From assembly GCF_900890705.1 (NCBI RefSeq), contig NZ_CAAHFH010000001.1, forward strand, positions 2,480,001 through 2,544,000: a stretch of DNA of 64,000 nucleotides, given 5' to 3'. Position 1 is the stretch's first letter; each line of letters opens with the position of its first letter. The DNA is from Pontiella sulfatireligans. GTDB taxonomy: Bacteria > Verrucomicrobiota > Kiritimatiellia > Kiritimatiellales > Pontiellaceae. Below, piece after piece: positions 44,449-53,333 of the stretch. The position numbers were made by a program, and so were the translations under genes. Below the pieces are notes generated by a model. That model made no database searches and was not told where the DNA came from. It worked only from the letters and a program-made list of their open reading frames with translations.

Positions 44449-45588
44449 CTAGCGGATCTTCAGCGAGGCGATTCCGAGCAGCGCAAAAATGATGGATAGA
44501 ATCCAAAAGCGCGTCACAATGACCGTTTCAACCAGTTCAGGCGGACGGTTTTGATCCATGGCGCGCTCCTTCTCAACAAACTCGAAGTGGTGGTGCAGCG
44601 GGGCGCACTTGAAGACGCGGCGCCCTTCGCCATAGCGCTTTCGCGTATATTTGAACCAGCCGCTTTGAATCACCACGCTGGCCGCCTCCATGACAAACAC
44701 GCCACCGACAATCACCAGCAGCAGCTCCTGCTTAATGAGAATGGCCAGCATGGCAATGGCGCCGCCGAGCGCAAGGCTGCCGGTGTCGCCCATGAAAATC
44801 TTGGCCGGGTGGCAGTTGTACCACAAAAAGCCCAGGCCCGCCCCCAGAAGGGCGCCGCAAAACACGGTCAGCTCGCCACTGCCGCGCACGAACGGCACCT
44901 GAAGATATTCGGAAAAATTATAGTGGCCGGCCACATAAGTCAGCAGCAAGTAGGCAACAGCAACCGAATTCGAACAACCGATAGCCAGCCCATCGAGGCC
45001 ATCGGTTAGGTTGACCGCATTGGAGGCGCCGACCAACACCAGCATAAGGAAGACGAATCCGCCAATCAGCCCGAGGTCGAGCAGCGGATGTTTACAGAAC
45101 GGAACCATTAAATCGCGCACACGGCCCTGCATTTCTGGAATCGACCAGATCACCGCGAAGGCGATGACCGCCCAAGCCAGCTGCGCGGTGAACTTGGCTT
45201 TCACGCTCAGTCCATTGCGTCGCTTTATCTTGAGGAAGTCATCGGCAAAGCCGATTCCACCCATCAGGCAGAAGGTGCCGAGCGTCAGCAAAATATACAC
45301 ATTGACGGGGATGGCCCACAACAGGGTTGCACTCGTGCCGGCAATAATGATCAACAGCCCGCCCATGGTCGGCGTACCCACTTTCTGCTTCTTGTCCAGC
45401 CCATCGACGCGCTTGTCTTCGGTCAGCTCGCCAAAATTGACGACGCGCAGCTTGCGGATCAGGGCGGGCGCGAACACCAGCGAAATGATGAATGCAGTCG
45501 CCGCGGCGCCGAGCGTGCGAAACGAAATATATTGAAACAGACGCAAAGGCGAATACAGCCCCTCCAACGCGCTTAGGTAATACAGCAT
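44449..45588 (-). CDS. mraY: Phospho-N-acetylmuramoyl-pentapeptide transferase
   Basis: 379 residues, about ten membrane helices. MraY moves phospho-MurNAc-pentapeptide onto undecaprenyl phosphate, giving lipid I at the inner face of the cytoplasmic membrane. Diagnostic blocks: TPTMGGLLIIIAG (73-85), GFADDFLKIKRRNGLSVKAK with the two essential Asp, NAVNLTDGLDGLAIG, FMGDTGSLALGG, and CAPLHHHFE near the end. It is the last gene of the leftward dcw run; murD, ftsW and murG, which often follow, are not downstream here. It converges tail to tail with the HzsA-FGE fusion gene with only two bases between stops. Confidence 0.96.
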   Translation of the reverse strand: MLYYLSALEGLYSPLRLFQYISFRTLGAAATAFIISLVFAPALIRKLRVVNFGELTEDKRVDGLDKKQKVGTPTMGGLLIIIAGTSATLLWAIPVNVYILLTLGTFCLMGGIGFADDFLKIKRRNGLSVKAKFTAQLAWAVIAFAVIWSIPEMQGRVRDLMVPFCKHPLLDLGLIGGFVFLMLVLVGASNAVNLTDGLDGLAIGCSNSVAVAYLLLTYVAGHYNFSEYLQVPFVRGSGELTVFCGALLGAGLGFLWYNCHPAKIFMGDTGSLALGGAIAMLAILIKQELLLVIVGGVFVMEAASVVIQSGWFKYTRKRYGEGRRVFKCAPLHHHFEFVEKERAMDQNRPPELVETVIVTRFWILSIIFALLGIASLKIR

Positions 45589-45591
45589 CCT

Positions 45592-46920
45592 CTAATTCTC
45601 CTTAAATTGGTTGAGCACTTGCTCGAGTTGTTCTCCGCGCGAGGCCTTGAGCAGCACGCAGTCGCCCGGCGCCACATTCTCCTGCAAGCGCTGGGCGGCC
45701 TCGGCAGTGCCCGGGCATTGAAAATAACGTTCGGTCTTTTTGCAGACAATGAGCCGTCCAAGCTCGCCGACCACGATCACACCGTCAACCGCCAGTTCAT
45801 CAATAAAGCGTCCGAGCGCGACATGCTCGTCCTCTTCGATCTCCCCAAGTTCGCGCATCCCGCCAAGAACCACCCATTTCTTCCCCGTTGCCGGAGCGTT
45901 GGAAAACGTACGGAGATTGGCGCGCATCGAAAGCGGGTTGGCATTGTAGGCGTCATTGATGAATTTAACGCCGCGGACTTCCGATTTCTGCCAGCGCATC
46001 GCCGGCGCCTTGAACAGGGCCAGTCCGGCGGCGATTTCCGCCGGATCCATCCGCAGCTCCAACCCCAGCGCAACAGCGCGCAAAGCGTTGCGCATAATAT
46101 GCTCGCCGGGCATCGGCATAAGATAGTTGGAGCCGTTCACCTCCAGCACCTGGGGGCCGATATTTCGGCCCACATAGTCCGCAACCCCTTCCAGCGAAAC
46201 AGTAACCACACTTGCGCAAGTGTGCCGTCGAATGAGGGAATACCATTCGCTGTCGCGATCGAGGATTACGGTTCCTGTGCTAGGCACACGTTCGGCCAGC
46301 TTGGCTTTTTCGCGGGCAATCTCCTCCAACGAACGGAAGCTTTCGCGATGCGCATTGCAAATGTCGGTGATGATGCCGATCTTGGGCTGGAGCAGATAGG
46401 AGAGCGGACCGATCTCGCCGGGACGGTTCATGCCGATCTCCATCACGCCGTAGCGCGCGGTCTGGGGCATCGCCATCATGGTGAGCGGAAGGCCGATGTG
46501 GTTGTTGTAGTTGCCGGCGGTGCGGTGGGTTTCGCCCTTCACGGAAAGGACGTCGGCGCACATTTCCTTAACCGTGGTCTTGCCGACGCTTCCGGTGATG
46601 CCGACCGGCGTTCCGATCCATTTCTTGCGGTAGCCGCGCGCCAGATTTTGCAGCCCCTTGACGGTATCGTGCACCTTGAGCACGGGATTGGCGAACCACT
46701 CGAAGCTTTCGTGCACCAGCGCACCGGCGGCGCCCTTGGCAAAGGCATCGGCCACAAAATCATGGCCGTCAAAGTTTTCGCCTTTAATGGCGATGTATAA
46801 ATTGCCGGGCTTAATCGTGCGGGTATCGTGCGAGACCCCCGTTACAACCCCCTCCGGCATGCCGTTCTTCCACAGCCTCGAGACCCACTGCGACAACTCT
46901 CCTGAACGAAAATTCAACAT
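45592..46920 (-). CDS. murF: UDP-MurNAc-tripeptide D-alanyl-D-alanine ligase
   Basis: 442 residues. MurF adds D-Ala-D-Ala to the UDP-MurNAc-tripeptide with ATP. The N-terminal domain has GVSHDTRTIKPGNLYIAIKG and the P-loop reads GITGSVGKTTVKEM (109-122). The central-domain blocks are GNYNNHIGLPLTM, EIGMNRPGEIGPLS and ITDICNAH. The C-terminal domain starts with FINDAYNANPLSMRANLRTF. Its ATG overlaps the murE stop by one base (TAATG) and three bases separate it from mraY, so the three genes are coupled. Confidence 0.95.
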   Translation of the reverse strand: MLNFRSGELSQWVSRLWKNGMPEGVVTGVSHDTRTIKPGNLYIAIKGENFDGHDFVADAFAKGAAGALVHESFEWFANPVLKVHDTVKGLQNLARGYRKKWIGTPVGITGSVGKTTVKEMCADVLSVKGETHRTAGNYNNHIGLPLTMMAMPQTARYGVMEIGMNRPGEIGPLSYLLQPKIGIITDICNAHRESFRSLEEIAREKAKLAERVPSTGTVILDRDSEWYSLIRRHTCASVVTVSLEGVADYVGRNIGPQVLEVNGSNYLMPMPGEHIMRNALRAVALGLELRMDPAEIAAGLALFKAPAMRWQKSEVRGVKFINDAYNANPLSMRANLRTFSNAPATGKKWVVLGGMRELGEIEEDEHVALGRFIDELAVDGVIVVGELGRLIVCKKTERYFQCPGTAEAAQRLQENVAPGDCVLLKASRGEQLEQVLNQFKEN

Positions 46921-48377
46921 TATCCAATAATCTCCCGAACAGTTTCGCGATCATCAAATGGGACAATCGTACCGTTCGCTTCCTGATAGGTTTCGTGGCC
47001 TTTTCCTGCAATCAGCAGAATGTCCTTCCGGCCGGTTTTTTGCAGTCCTTTTTCAATGGCTTCGCGCCGGTCGAGCACCACCTCGAACCGGTCTTGGCCG
47101 GCGAAGCCTTCAATGATTTCCGAAACGATCGCACCGGGCTCTTCATTACGCGGATTGTCGGAGGTGATGATGCTGTAATCGGCCAGCTCCGAGGCCATCC
47201 GGCCCATCTTGCTGCGTTTGCCGCGATCGCGGTTTCCACCACAGCCGAAGACGACGTACAGCTTGCCTTTGCAAATCTCACGCAACGTACTGAGGACGTT
47301 TTTGAGCGCGTCGTCGGTGTGGGCGTAATCGACGAACACCCGCTTGTGCTTCCGGTTGGCCACGAGCTCGAGCCGGCCAGGTATGGACGCCACAGCTTCT
47401 AGGGTGCGGATCATGCGCTGCAGATCAATGCCGCACAATCCTCCGACGGCGAGCGCCGCGAGCGTATTGTGGATGTTGAACCGGCCCAGCAGCTGCATAT
47501 GGATGCGGGCCTTGCCCCATGGGGTTGAAACGTTGAAGTTGGTCCCCTTTACGTTCACCTTGGCGTTCGAGGCGGAAACCATGGCCTCCTGACTGAAGCC
47601 GTACGTCACCACTTCGGCATCGAACTTGCGGTCCTCCAACATTTTGCGCCCCCACGGATCGTCAATGTTGATTACAGCGGAACGGTCGTGCCGCCGCTCC
47701 ATCATTTGGAACAGTTCGGCCTTCACATTGAAATAGGAGTCCATATCCTTATGGTAATCCAAATGGTCATGGGTGAGATTGGTGAAAACGCTGATGTTGA
47801 AATCGATGCCGTGAACGCGTTGCTGAGCAATGGCGTGGGACGAAACTTCCATCACGGCGGCGTCGCACCCGGCCTCCTTCATCTGCCGGAACATGGCGTG
47901 GAGATCGGGCGCTTCGGGCGTGGTGCGCGAAGCCGGAATGGAACGCTCGCCGATTTCATAGGCCACAGTGCCGATCAATCCGGGCAAAAAGCCGCCGTCG
48001 CGCAGCAGGTCGCGAATCATGTATGTGGTCGTGGTTTTCCCATTGGTTCCCGTAACGCCCACGACGGTCATCCGGCGCGAGAGGTCGCCATAATAGGCGT
48101 TGGCGATTTCGGCCAGCGCGCGTCGTGCCCGAGGCACCTGCACATGCACGGCCCCGGCCCCCAAGTCCAGATCGTTTTCCGAAACGACCACCGCGGCCCC
48201 GTTCGACAGCGCTTGGGTGATGAACTCCGTGCCGTCCACCTGATGCCCGGCAACGGCCACAAACAGCCAACCGAGCTTGACCTCGCGCGAATCGTAGGCC
48301 AGACCACCGACTTCGACCTCTGTCGAGCCCTTGACATCGAGCGTGGTGACGTTTTCCAGCAGTTGGGTCAGTTTCAT
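46920..48377 (-). CDS. murE: UDP-MurNAc-tripeptide synthetase, meso-diaminopimelate-adding
   Basis: 485 residues. P-loop VVGVTGTNGKTTTTYMIRDL (about 106-125); a central block with VMEVSSHAIAQQRVHGIDFN and TNLTHDHLDYHKDMDSYFNV, including the Lys that is carbamylated in this family (NVKAELF). The C-terminal domain has VFVDYAHTDDALKNVLSTLR and VFGCGGNRDRGKRSKMGRMA. The SDNPRNEEP motif is the DNPR signature of enzymes that add meso-diaminopimelate rather than lysine, so the peptidoglycan should be of the Gram-negative type. Start and stop of ftsI and murE overlap by four bases (ATGA). Confidence 0.95.
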   Translation of the reverse strand: MKLTQLLENVTTLDVKGSTEVEVGGLAYDSREVKLGWLFVAVAGHQVDGTEFITQALSNGAAVVVSENDLDLGAGAVHVQVPRARRALAEIANAYYGDLSRRMTVVGVTGTNGKTTTTYMIRDLLRDGGFLPGLIGTVAYEIGERSIPASRTTPEAPDLHAMFRQMKEAGCDAAVMEVSSHAIAQQRVHGIDFNISVFTNLTHDHLDYHKDMDSYFNVKAELFQMMERRHDRSAVINIDDPWGRKMLEDRKFDAEVVTYGFSQEAMVSASNAKVNVKGTNFNVSTPWGKARIHMQLLGRFNIHNTLAALAVGGLCGIDLQRMIRTLEAVASIPGRLELVANRKHKRVFVDYAHTDDALKNVLSTLREICKGKLYVVFGCGGNRDRGKRSKMGRMASELADYSIITSDNPRNEEPGAIVSEIIEGFAGQDRFEVVLDRREAIEKGLQKTGRKDILLIAGKGHETYQEANGTIVPFDDRETVREIIG

Positions 48378-50170
48378 TCGTCCGGCCTCGCAACGTACAC
48401 CCGGGTTCCATCGGGCGATATCCGCAGATAGCGCACGGCAAACTCGGCAATCTCTTTAAAGGCCGGCCCGCAGACCGTCCCTCCGTAGTATTTCGTTTTC
48501 CGCCCCGTATCGGAATATACGCCGGGATCGTCCGCCACAACAATAATTCCAATCTCCGGATTTTCCACGGGCAGAAAGCCGACAAACGAAGAGGTGAAGT
48601 TTTTCTCAAAATAGCCGCCGGCCGGATTGATCTTCTGCGCCGTACCGGTTTTGCCCCCGACGGAATAACCCTCCACCCGCGCCTTCGTTCCGGTGCCCCC
48701 CTCTTCGGTCACGCGGGCGAGCATCGTGCGCATGCGCCGGGCGGCGTCGGGGCTGAGCGGCCGCCCGAGCTCTTCGGGATGGTATTCCCGCAGCACGCTG
48801 CCGTCGGCGGCGCTCACTCTCTTCACGAGCAACGGCTTCATCTGCACTCCGCTGTAGGCAATCGCATTCATCATGGAAAGCACCTGAAGGGCTGTGGTGG
48901 CCACGCCTTGGCCGATGGCGACGCGCGTGACCTTGATTTTCGACCACGTCTTGGGTGGATAGAGTATGCCGCGCTCCTCGCCGGGAACAGGCAGCCCCAG
49001 CCTGTCCCCGAAACCAAACGATTTAAGGCACTCATACACCATTTGATCGCCCATCATCAATGCAATCTTCGCCGTGCCGATATTACTCGAAACCTTGATG
49101 ATCTCGGCCACGGAGATGGTGCCCTCGCCATGGCTGTCGCGCAGCGCCCGGCGCCCGTAGACCCAATAGCCGTTTTCGCAGTCGATCAGATCGGTTTCCT
49201 TCACAACGCCTTGGTTGATTGCCGCACCGACGACAGCGGCCTTCATGGTGGAACCGGGTTCATAGTTGAAGCCGATGGCGTTGTTGCGACGCCATTCGGG
49301 AGGCGCGTCTCCGTAGCGGTTGAGGTCGTAGGTTGGATACGAAGCCATAGCCAGAATTTCGCCGGTGCGCACATGCTGCACAATGGCCCACACGCCTTTG
49401 GCATTAAAGTCGACGCAGGTTTTCTCGATGGTTTTTTCAACCACATACTGCAGTTGCTGGTCGAGCGTCAGCGTAACGGTCGCGCCGTCTTCGGGGAGAA
49501 TGTCGATGGTCCGCTCGCCATAGATTTCCTTGCGCCGGCCATCCACTTTCGTGACCCGGCGGCCCTCCTTGCCCTGCAGGTATTCGTTGAAGCGCAGCTC
49601 AATCCCCGCGCCGCCGACGCCCTCGCGGTTGGCGAACCCAACCACATGCGCCATAAGCGGACCCTTGGGATAGCTGCGGATCGGCACTTCGGCAAATTTA
49701 ACGCCTCGCAGATAAATGCCGTCCTCCGCGCCCGGGGGCGTATAGGAGACGCCCATCGTCCGGCGCGTAAAGCGCTTGAGGCGGTGGTTTGGAACATATT
49801 TTTTGATGACCTTGTATTGGCGCGAGGTATCGGACAGTTTTTCGCGGATTTCGCTTTCCGGAATCTGAAACTCCATAGCCAAATATTTGCATACGGCATC
49901 GGCGTCGCCGTGCGCGGCGATGTATTTGGGGTCGGCATAAACGTGGTAGGCCGGCCGGTCCATCGCCAGGATTTCGCCGTTGCGGTCGACGATCCGCCCG
50001 CGGCTGCCCATGGGCTTGCGCTCATACATGCGGCCTTCTTCGATCGGCTCCAGCACCCACTCGGCCGGGCGCAGATGCAGAAAGGACAGACGGACGGCAA
50101 TGCCTCCGAAGACCAGCAGCACGATTACCGCAAGCAACGCAATCCTGCCTTTGTGCCTTACCTCTGCCAT
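48374..50170 (-). CDS. ftsI: Septal peptidoglycan D,D-transpeptidase (class B PBP, FtsI/PBP3 type)
   Basis: 598 residues: short cytoplasmic start (MAEVRHKGRI), one membrane helix (10-28), a pedestal domain with the RGRIVDRNGEILAMD block (58-72), and a transpeptidase domain with the three penicillin-binding motifs STMK (307-310, acylated Ser307), SSN (361-363) and KTG (507-509). It cross-links peptide stems at the division septum. A C-terminal stretch (FVGFLPVENPEIGIIVVADD) closes the fold, and no PASTA domain is present. It lies between ftsL and murE as in most dcw clusters; GGAACAACGGAA precedes the ATG. Confidence 0.93.
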   Translation of the reverse strand: MAEVRHKGRIALLAVIVLLVFGGIAVRLSFLHLRPAEWVLEPIEEGRMYERKPMGSRGRIVDRNGEILAMDRPAYHVYADPKYIAAHGDADAVCKYLAMEFQIPESEIREKLSDTSRQYKVIKKYVPNHRLKRFTRRTMGVSYTPPGAEDGIYLRGVKFAEVPIRSYPKGPLMAHVVGFANREGVGGAGIELRFNEYLQGKEGRRVTKVDGRRKEIYGERTIDILPEDGATVTLTLDQQLQYVVEKTIEKTCVDFNAKGVWAIVQHVRTGEILAMASYPTYDLNRYGDAPPEWRRNNAIGFNYEPGSTMKAAVVGAAINQGVVKETDLIDCENGYWVYGRRALRDSHGEGTISVAEIIKVSSNIGTAKIALMMGDQMVYECLKSFGFGDRLGLPVPGEERGILYPPKTWSKIKVTRVAIGQGVATTALQVLSMMNAIAYSGVQMKPLLVKRVSAADGSVLREYHPEELGRPLSPDAARRMRTMLARVTEEGGTGTKARVEGYSVGGKTGTAQKINPAGGYFEKNFTSSFVGFLPVENPEIGIIVVADDPGVYSDTGRKTKYYGGTVCGPAFKEIAEFAVRYLRISPDGTRVYVARPDE

Positions 50171-50259
50171 TTCCGTTGTTCCAAGCCCCGTATTATGCCA
50201 ACGCCCGCAACCTGCCTAGGCAGCGTTACGGGCGACAATTCACTCTATAGCACTTTCAC

Positions 50260-50616
50260 CTACTGGCGCCCAAGCATCGCCGTCCGGCCCGAAGAATCCC
50301 ACGCGCCGACCCGCACAATCTGGCGGTCGGGCGGCATGCCCATCTGCAGGCCGTGCCGATTGATGGCCCGGCTCAGGTTGCCGGGCGAGGTGATGCTCGA
50401 CCAGTGGTCCTGCTCGTTGACCAACCGCTTTTGGGCGGTGGCCAGTTCGCCTTCCCTGGCTTTGATTTCTTTTCCGAGAGCGTCGCAACGCGAGCACAGC
50501 CACATGTAGCTCAGACCCAGCACAGCAACCAGCACCAGCACGTTCGCCAGCAAGGCGGGAAACGGAACACGGGCCTGGTTCTTCTTGGTCTTTTTCTTTT
50601 TACGCTTTGTCGCCAT
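50260..50616 (-). CDS. FtsL-like cell division protein
   Basis: 118 residues: a very basic cytoplasmic start (MATKRKKKKTKKNQARVPFP), one membrane helix (about 21-40, LLANVLVLVAVLGLSYMWLC), and an extracytoplasmic segment with heptad-like spacing (44-75, DALGKEIKAREGELATAQKR). The tail (90-118) has no recognisable motif. FtsL sequences diverge quickly, so the call rests mainly on topology and on position between rsmH and ftsI. FtsL joins FtsB and FtsQ to activate septal synthesis. It overlaps the end of rsmH by 17 bases. Confidence 0.7.
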   Translation of the reverse strand: MATKRKKKKTKKNQARVPFPALLANVLVLVAVLGLSYMWLCSRCDALGKEIKAREGELATAQKRLVNEQDHWSSITSPGNLSRAINRHGLQMGMPPDRQIVRVGAWDSSGRTAMLGRQ

Positions 50617-51547
50617 CGTACTCTCCCGTTTCCACGGCGCGCAGCTTTGCTGAGCGCGAGCGCGGATTCATTGCCTGCTCTTCGTTGCCGGCCGTTAAGG
50701 GCCGTTTCCAAATCCATTTTACTGGCGGTTCTTCATAGATCCGCCGCACCCCGCCCTGCTGCAGCGATTCCTCGCGCGGCACATGGCGGCTAAAAAACTG
50801 TTTCACCATCCGGTCTTCCAAACTGTGGAAAGTCAGCACCACGATGCGGCCGCCTTCCGCCATCCGGCCCACCATGGTTTCGAGCACCTGCTCGATCCCG
50901 GCCAGCTCGTCGTTCACTGCCATGCGCAGCGCCTGAAAGGTTTTCGTGGCGGGATGGGTCTTCTTCCCCCTCCGGCCGCCCTTGGCGCGTTCAACAATGC
51001 CGGCAAGCTGCGCAGTGGTTCCTATTTCCATTTTTGCGCGCGCTTCCACGATGGCCCGCGCAATGCGACGCGATGCACGCTCTTCGCCGTAGCGGTAAAT
51101 AATATCTGCGAGCTCCTGCTCACTGGCCGCGTTCACCAGCTCCCCGGCGGTTTGGCCCTGTGTCTGATCCATCCGCATATCAACCGGACCGTCCCTCATA
51201 AAGCTGAAGCCGCGCCCGGCGAGATCGAGCTGGAACGAACTGACGCCCAGATCCAGCAGCAGCCCGTTGACCTTGCCGATGCCGAGACCGTCGAGCCGCT
51301 CCGCCATATTGGCATAGTTGTCGTGCACCAGCTCCACGCGCCTGCCTTCTGCGGACTTTAGCTTTTCGCTCACCCGCTCAATGGCGTCCACGTCGCGGTC
51401 GAACCCCACCAGCGTGCCGCCTTCGCCCAGCCGCTCCAAAATTGCACCGGCATGTCCGCCATTGCCGAGCGTGCCGTCTACGTAGACTCCGGCCGGATCA
51501 ATGGCCAGCGCCTTCAGGCACTCATTAAGCATGACAGGTATATGCAC
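50600..51547 (-). CDS. rsmH: 16S rRNA (cytosine-1402-N4)-methyltransferase
   Basis: 315 residues, GTG start (GTG CAT ATA CCT, read as MHIPVMLNECLKAL). SAM-binding features: VDGTLGNGGHAGAILERLGE (about 23-42), LVGFDRDVDAIERVSEKL, and GLLLDLGVSSFQLDLAGRGF with the following SFMRDGPVDMRMD that is diagnostic of RsmH (MraW). KTFQALRMAVNDEL and VLTFHSLEDRMVKQFF are also conserved. The GTG overlaps the TAG of the small upstream ORF by one base (TAGTG), so translation should depend on the upstream frame. Confidence 0.95.
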   Translation of the reverse strand: MHIPVMLNECLKALAIDPAGVYVDGTLGNGGHAGAILERLGEGGTLVGFDRDVDAIERVSEKLKSAEGRRVELVHDNYANMAERLDGLGIGKVNGLLLDLGVSSFQLDLAGRGFSFMRDGPVDMRMDQTQGQTAGELVNAASEQELADIIYRYGEERASRRIARAIVEARAKMEIGTTAQLAGIVERAKGGRRGKKTHPATKTFQALRMAVNDELAGIEQVLETMVGRMAEGGRIVVLTFHSLEDRMVKQFFSRHVPREESLQQGGVRRIYEEPPVKWIWKRPLTAGNEEQAMNPRSRSAKLRAVETGEYDGDKA

Positions 51548-51729
51548 TACTCTTTGCCTTCAGCCACTGGAGGCTGTTCCGCCCCCATTGTGCGCTTGTG
51601 ATCCGAATACAGGCAGGAGCGCAAACGGCCCGAATTGGCCGCAGAGAGGTTGAAGTAGCGATCCTTATCGGACACATGATCAACTGATTTCGAATAACTC
51701 AAAAATTTCGCTACATCCAACATGCTCAT
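51547..51729 (-). CDS. Small protein of unknown function between mraZ and rsmH
   Basis: 60 residues from MSMLDVAKFLSYSKSVDHVS, chosen because AAGGGGAACGT precedes this ATG; the frame is open for 15 more codons into the 3' end of mraZ. The sequence continues DKDRYFNLSAANSGRLRSCL and ends AEQPPVAEGKE. No signal peptide, membrane helix or known motif. Its stop overlaps the rsmH GTG by one base, so it is at least a translated leader for rsmH. Whether the product matters is not known. A dedicated gene in this slot is not part of the standard mraZ-rsmH-ftsL order. Confidence 0.55.
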   Translation of the reverse strand: MSMLDVAKFLSYSKSVDHVSDKDRYFNLSAANSGRLRSCLYSDHKRTMGAEQPPVAEGKE

Positions 51730-51751
51730 ACGTTCCCCTTGCACTCCTTCT

Positions 51752-52207
51752 CTAATATCCGCCAAAAAATACATTCTCCGCCGTGGACGAATCCTGCGGC
51801 AGGGCTAAATCAAAATTCTCCGAGCTCCACAGCTCAATGCGCGTGAGCGCGCCAACCAAAACCACCTGTTCCTTTACTTCAATATGGCGAAGCAGGTTTT
51901 CGCCAATACGTATCCGCCCCTGCGCATCCCACACCAGCATGTCCGCACCGGCCGTGATCGAGCGGATCGCCTGCTGGGCGTTCCGGTCGATGGCGCCGCC
52001 CGTTCGAAGCTCATCCAGACGGCGCATCATTTCCGCCGCGGTATAAAGGTATAGGCACTTCTCTTCCGGATGGGGAAAAGCGAACAGCTGGTTCGATCCG
52101 CCGGCGAGGCTGCGCCAGCTCGAGGGAAAAATCATACGGCGCTTAGCATCAAGGGAATGCGTGAACGACCCGACGAATAAAGCTGGCATTTGCAAGTCTG
52201 TAGTCAT
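51752..52207 (-). CDS. mraZ: Transcriptional regulator MraZ
   Basis: 151 residues with the two AbrB-like half-domains of MraZ: FVGSFTHSLDAKRRMIFPSS (about 11-30, equivalent to the DxKGRxxxP motif) and LVWDAQGRIRIGENLLRHIE (about 90-109). MraZ binds repeats in its own promoter and represses the dcw operon. It heads the leftward run mraZ-small ORF-rsmH-ftsL-ftsI-murE-murF-mraY. The second half-site reads DAQGRIRI, so the motif is kept in both halves. The C-terminal tail (LPQDSSTAENVFFGGY) is unremarkable. Confidence 0.94.
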   Translation of the reverse strand: MTTDLQMPALFVGSFTHSLDAKRRMIFPSSWRSLAGGSNQLFAFPHPEEKCLYLYTAAEMMRRLDELRTGGAIDRNAQQAIRSITAGADMLVWDAQGRIRIGENLLRHIEVKEQVVLVGALTRIELWSSENFDLALPQDSSTAENVFFGGY

Positions 52208-52216
52208 CCCCTTCTC

Positions 52217-52261
52217 TCCACTATGCTCCCATTGATGGGATTTTATGCCACTTTAACCCAC
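52217..52261 (-). promoter_or_regulatory. MraZ-type operator repeats upstream of mraZ
   Basis: On the minus strand, GTGG(G/C/A)-type boxes recur: GTGGG at 52261-52257, GTGGC at 52251-52247, ATGGG at 52232-52228 and GTGGA at 52221-52217. The spacing is close to multiples of ten bases, i.e. one helical turn. MraZ is known to bind several TGGG-containing boxes at such spacing before mraZ. The boxes end about ten bases before the mraZ start, so autoregulation is likely. Confidence 0.6.
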
Positions 52262-52433
52262 CGTGCGTCAAATGGTATTCCACCTTATTTCTATGTTTTT
52301 TCATGCATTGGAACCGGGGCGACGCCTTTCTCTGAACAGGAAGGGCCATGGGGAGCCGCTCCACCCACCTCCACCGAAAAGTTTCGGCCCTTGGAAATTG
52401 ATTTCAAAGACGGAGGGCCTATATTCGTTCTGC

Positions 52434-53297
52434 ATGACGCACTATATCCACAACATTAACCCGATCATCCTTCAGTTCAGCGATAAGCTGGCCATTCGCT
52501 GGTACGGCATCTCCTATCTGCTCGGCTTTCTTGCCTGCATCCTGCTGATGCGAAACTGGTCGAAAAAGGGCGAGTTCGAAGTGCCGGAGGCCGAAGTCAG
52601 CAACTTTGTTGTGATGCTGGCTCTTTTTGGCGTATTCCTCGGTGGACGACTCGGCTACGTGTTGCTTTATGGCCTTGATTCTTTTTTAGAGGATCCGCGC
52701 TACATCTACCAAGTGTGGGAAGGCGGCATGGCCAGCCACGGCGGCTTCATCGGCGTTATCCTGGTTATCCTGTGGTACGCCAAGAAGCACCACCATTCCT
52801 TTTGGAACCTGACCGACAACATGGCCTGCGCCACTTCGCTCGGCCTCGCGTTCGGCCGGCTGGCCAACTTCGTGAACGGCGAGCTGTGGGGGCGCGCCAC
52901 CAACGTCAAGTGGGGCGTCGTCTTTCCGCAGGAGGCCGGCCTCCACTACGGTCAATACGATCCTGCGTTCATTCAAAAGCTGGTCGAAGCCGGCGAACTC
53001 ACCGTGCGCCACCCTTCACAGCTCTATCAAGCTTTCGGCGAAGGCTTCCTCGTGTTCGGGCTCATGCTCCTGCTGCGCCACACGCCCTGGGGGAAACGCC
53101 CCGGTGCCCTGAGCGCCGCCTACCTCGCGCTTTACGCCCTTGCCCGCATCAGCATGGAGTTTTTCCGCGAGCCCGACAACGGCGCCTTCTTCATCGGTTG
53201 GATCACTAAAGGGCAGTTTTACTCCGCCCTCATGATCCTCGGCGCGGTGGCTATAGCTTGGAAGAAGGGCCTGCTGAAAAACCCAGCTGCATCGTAA
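52434..53297 (+). CDS. lgt: Prolipoprotein diacylglyceryl transferase
   Basis: 287 residues from MTHYIHNINPIILQFSDKLA; the 57 upstream in-frame codons are not part of the family. Lgt attaches diacylglycerol from phosphatidylglycerol to the lipobox Cys of prolipoproteins in the inner membrane. Seen: seven or so hydrophobic helices, GGRLGYVLLYG, GGMASHGGFIGVILVILWYA (with the essential His of the HGG block), FGRLANFVNGELWGR (the Lgt signature), HPSQLYQAFGEG, and RISMEFFREPDNG. It is divergent from the dcw cluster and followed 36 bases later by a PP-loop gene. Confidence 0.95.
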   Translation: MTHYIHNINPIILQFSDKLAIRWYGISYLLGFLACILLMRNWSKKGEFEVPEAEVSNFVVMLALFGVFLGGRLGYVLLYGLDSFLEDPRYIYQVWEGGMASHGGFIGVILVILWYAKKHHHSFWNLTDNMACATSLGLAFGRLANFVNGELWGRATNVKWGVVFPQEAGLHYGQYDPAFIQKLVEAGELTVRHPSQLYQAFGEGFLVFGLMLLLRHTPWGKRPGALSAAYLALYALARISMEFFREPDNGAFFIGWITKGQFYSALMILGAVAIAWKKGLLKNPAAS

Positions 53298-53333
53298 GGG
53301 CGGCATGAATGTCGCCCACCAAGGAATCAAATC

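Noticed and set aside
48779..50509. 576-codon plus-strand frame over ftsI
   Set aside because: Antisense to a certain ftsI gene; no recognisable domain.
52263..52433. 57-codon N-terminal extension of lgt
   Set aside because: Not Lgt-like, proline-rich, and overlaps the mraZ operator; the family start MTHYIHNINP is at 52434.
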